DNA from: Sphaerochaetaceae bacterium
Lineage (GTDB): Bacteria; Spirochaetota; Spirochaetia; Sphaerochaetales; Sphaerochaetaceae
Assembly (NCBI GenBank): GCA_028532915.1
Contig: JAQQAI010000009.1
Span: forward strand, 1 to 32,056
Direction of reading: 5' to 3'
DNA: 32,056 bases
Position 1 is the stretch's first letter. Every line of letters starts with the position of its first letter. The notes below the pieces were generated by a model. The model saw only the letters and a program-made list of their open reading frames with translations, did no database searches and had not been told where the DNA came from. Positions 31,694 to 32,056 of this stretch are shown here, piece after piece. The position numbers were made by a program, and so were the translations under genes.

Positions 31694-32056
31694 TTTTCTT
31701 CAGGCGCTGTTCAATCCGAACATGCCGTTCATTCGCAATGCACTGATAGCCGGACTGCTGTCTTCGGTTCTTTTCGGAGTCCTGGGGACCATAGTTACAG
31801 TAAAAAGAATTGCTTCTCTCGCAGGAGCGATCTCCCATGCGGTCCTTGGAGGAATCGGACTGGCTCTCTATTTCAATGCGACAGGTATTCTGCCGTTCAT
31901 GCCTCCAATTGCGGGAGCGATCATATTCGCTGTGATTGCTGCGCTTATCATAGCGATGGTCTCTTTGAAGGCGAAGGGAAGAAATGATACCGTCATCAAC
32001 GCAATCTGGGCTATTGGTATGAGTATCGGTGTCGTCAGTATGGCAAAGACACCGGG
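31686..32056 (+). CDS. znuB: zinc ABC transporter permease ZnuB, partial
   Basis: The first 123 codons of a cluster 9 ABC permease, cut by the right edge. ATG 31686 overlaps the znuC stop. NALIAGLLSSVLFGVLGTIV, a membrane segment, is followed by KRIASLAGAISHAVLGGIGLA, the family's conserved ISHAVLxGxxLA block, and by NDTVINAIWAIGMSIGV. It should form the membrane pore for zinc (or manganese) uptake with ZnuA and ZnuC. Confidence 0.93.
   Translation, partial: MSNFLQALFNPNMPFIRNALIAGLLSSVLFGVLGTIVTVKRIASLAGAISHAVLGGIGLALYFNATGILPFMPPIAGAIIFAVIAALIIAMVSLKAKGRNDTVINAIWAIGMSIGVVSMAKTP

Noticed and set aside
1-32056. CRISPR array, tRNA or rRNA genes, insertion sequences, phage genes
   Set aside because: No regularly spaced repeats, no cloverleaf or rRNA-like sequence, and no transposase, integrase or phage protein was seen on either strand.

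Overview
The window looks like a chromosomal piece of a free-living or gut-associated fermentative spirochaete (Sphaerochaeta/Treponema-like). Exported solute-binding proteins have leaders ending in FAQGG, FAAGQ or FAAGE, uptake relies on binding-protein systems (TTT, TRAP, zinc ABC), and base composition is moderate and even. The taxonomic call is inference; there is no rRNA or tRNA gene, insertion sequence, phage gene or CRISPR array.

Region 1 (about 1-15450) is a catabolic locus. On the plus strand lie a fucose-isomerase-like sugar isomerase and a DUF4867-type protein. On the minus strand, in transcription order, are a TctCBA transporter, a ROK repressor, a CoA-acylating aldehyde dehydrogenase, both subunits of an ADP-forming acyl-CoA ligase, a DASS-family anion transporter, a split transketolase, an RpiB-like isomerase and an aldose 1-epimerase. 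Gene for gene this matches the sulfoglycolytic transketolase (sulfo-TK) pathway in its sulfoacetate-producing form: sulfoquinovose (SQ) to sulfofructose, two transketolase steps separated by a sulfoerythrose isomerase to give sulfoacetaldehyde, then sulfoacetyl-CoA, then sulfoacetate plus ATP. A near-identical inverted repeat (consensus TACTTACTT-N5-AAGTAAGTA) lies at four promoters of this locus, three of them overlapping a recognisable -10 box. It is the probable operator of the ROK protein and ties the four transcription units into one regulon. No sulfoquinovosidase is in the window. A third, partial transketolase C-terminal subunit is cut by the left edge.

Region 2 (about 15650-20320) holds a two-gene envelope operon (kelch-repeat lipoprotein plus DUF1207-like outer-membrane protein) and a CoA-disulfide/persulfide reductase with two rhodanese domains, closed by a strong hairpin.

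Region 3 (about 20370-28000) is a second, tightly packed operon: Asp/Glu-racemase-like protein, split transketolase, TRAP transporter (DctPQM), an unusual transaldolase-family protein, a cupin and a FadR-type GntR regulator with its own promoter. A 31-bp near-palindrome in front of the first gene is a likely operator. The pathway is not one I recognise; a TRAP-imported acidic substrate processed by transketolase/transaldolase-type carbon transfer is the best reading.

Region 4 (about 28020-32056) has a NapH-like membrane iron-sulfur protein, a nitroreductase, a DUF1801 protein and a zinc-type ABC transporter (znuA, znuC, partial znuB) behind a perfect 10+10 bp inverted repeat that overlaps the -35 box.
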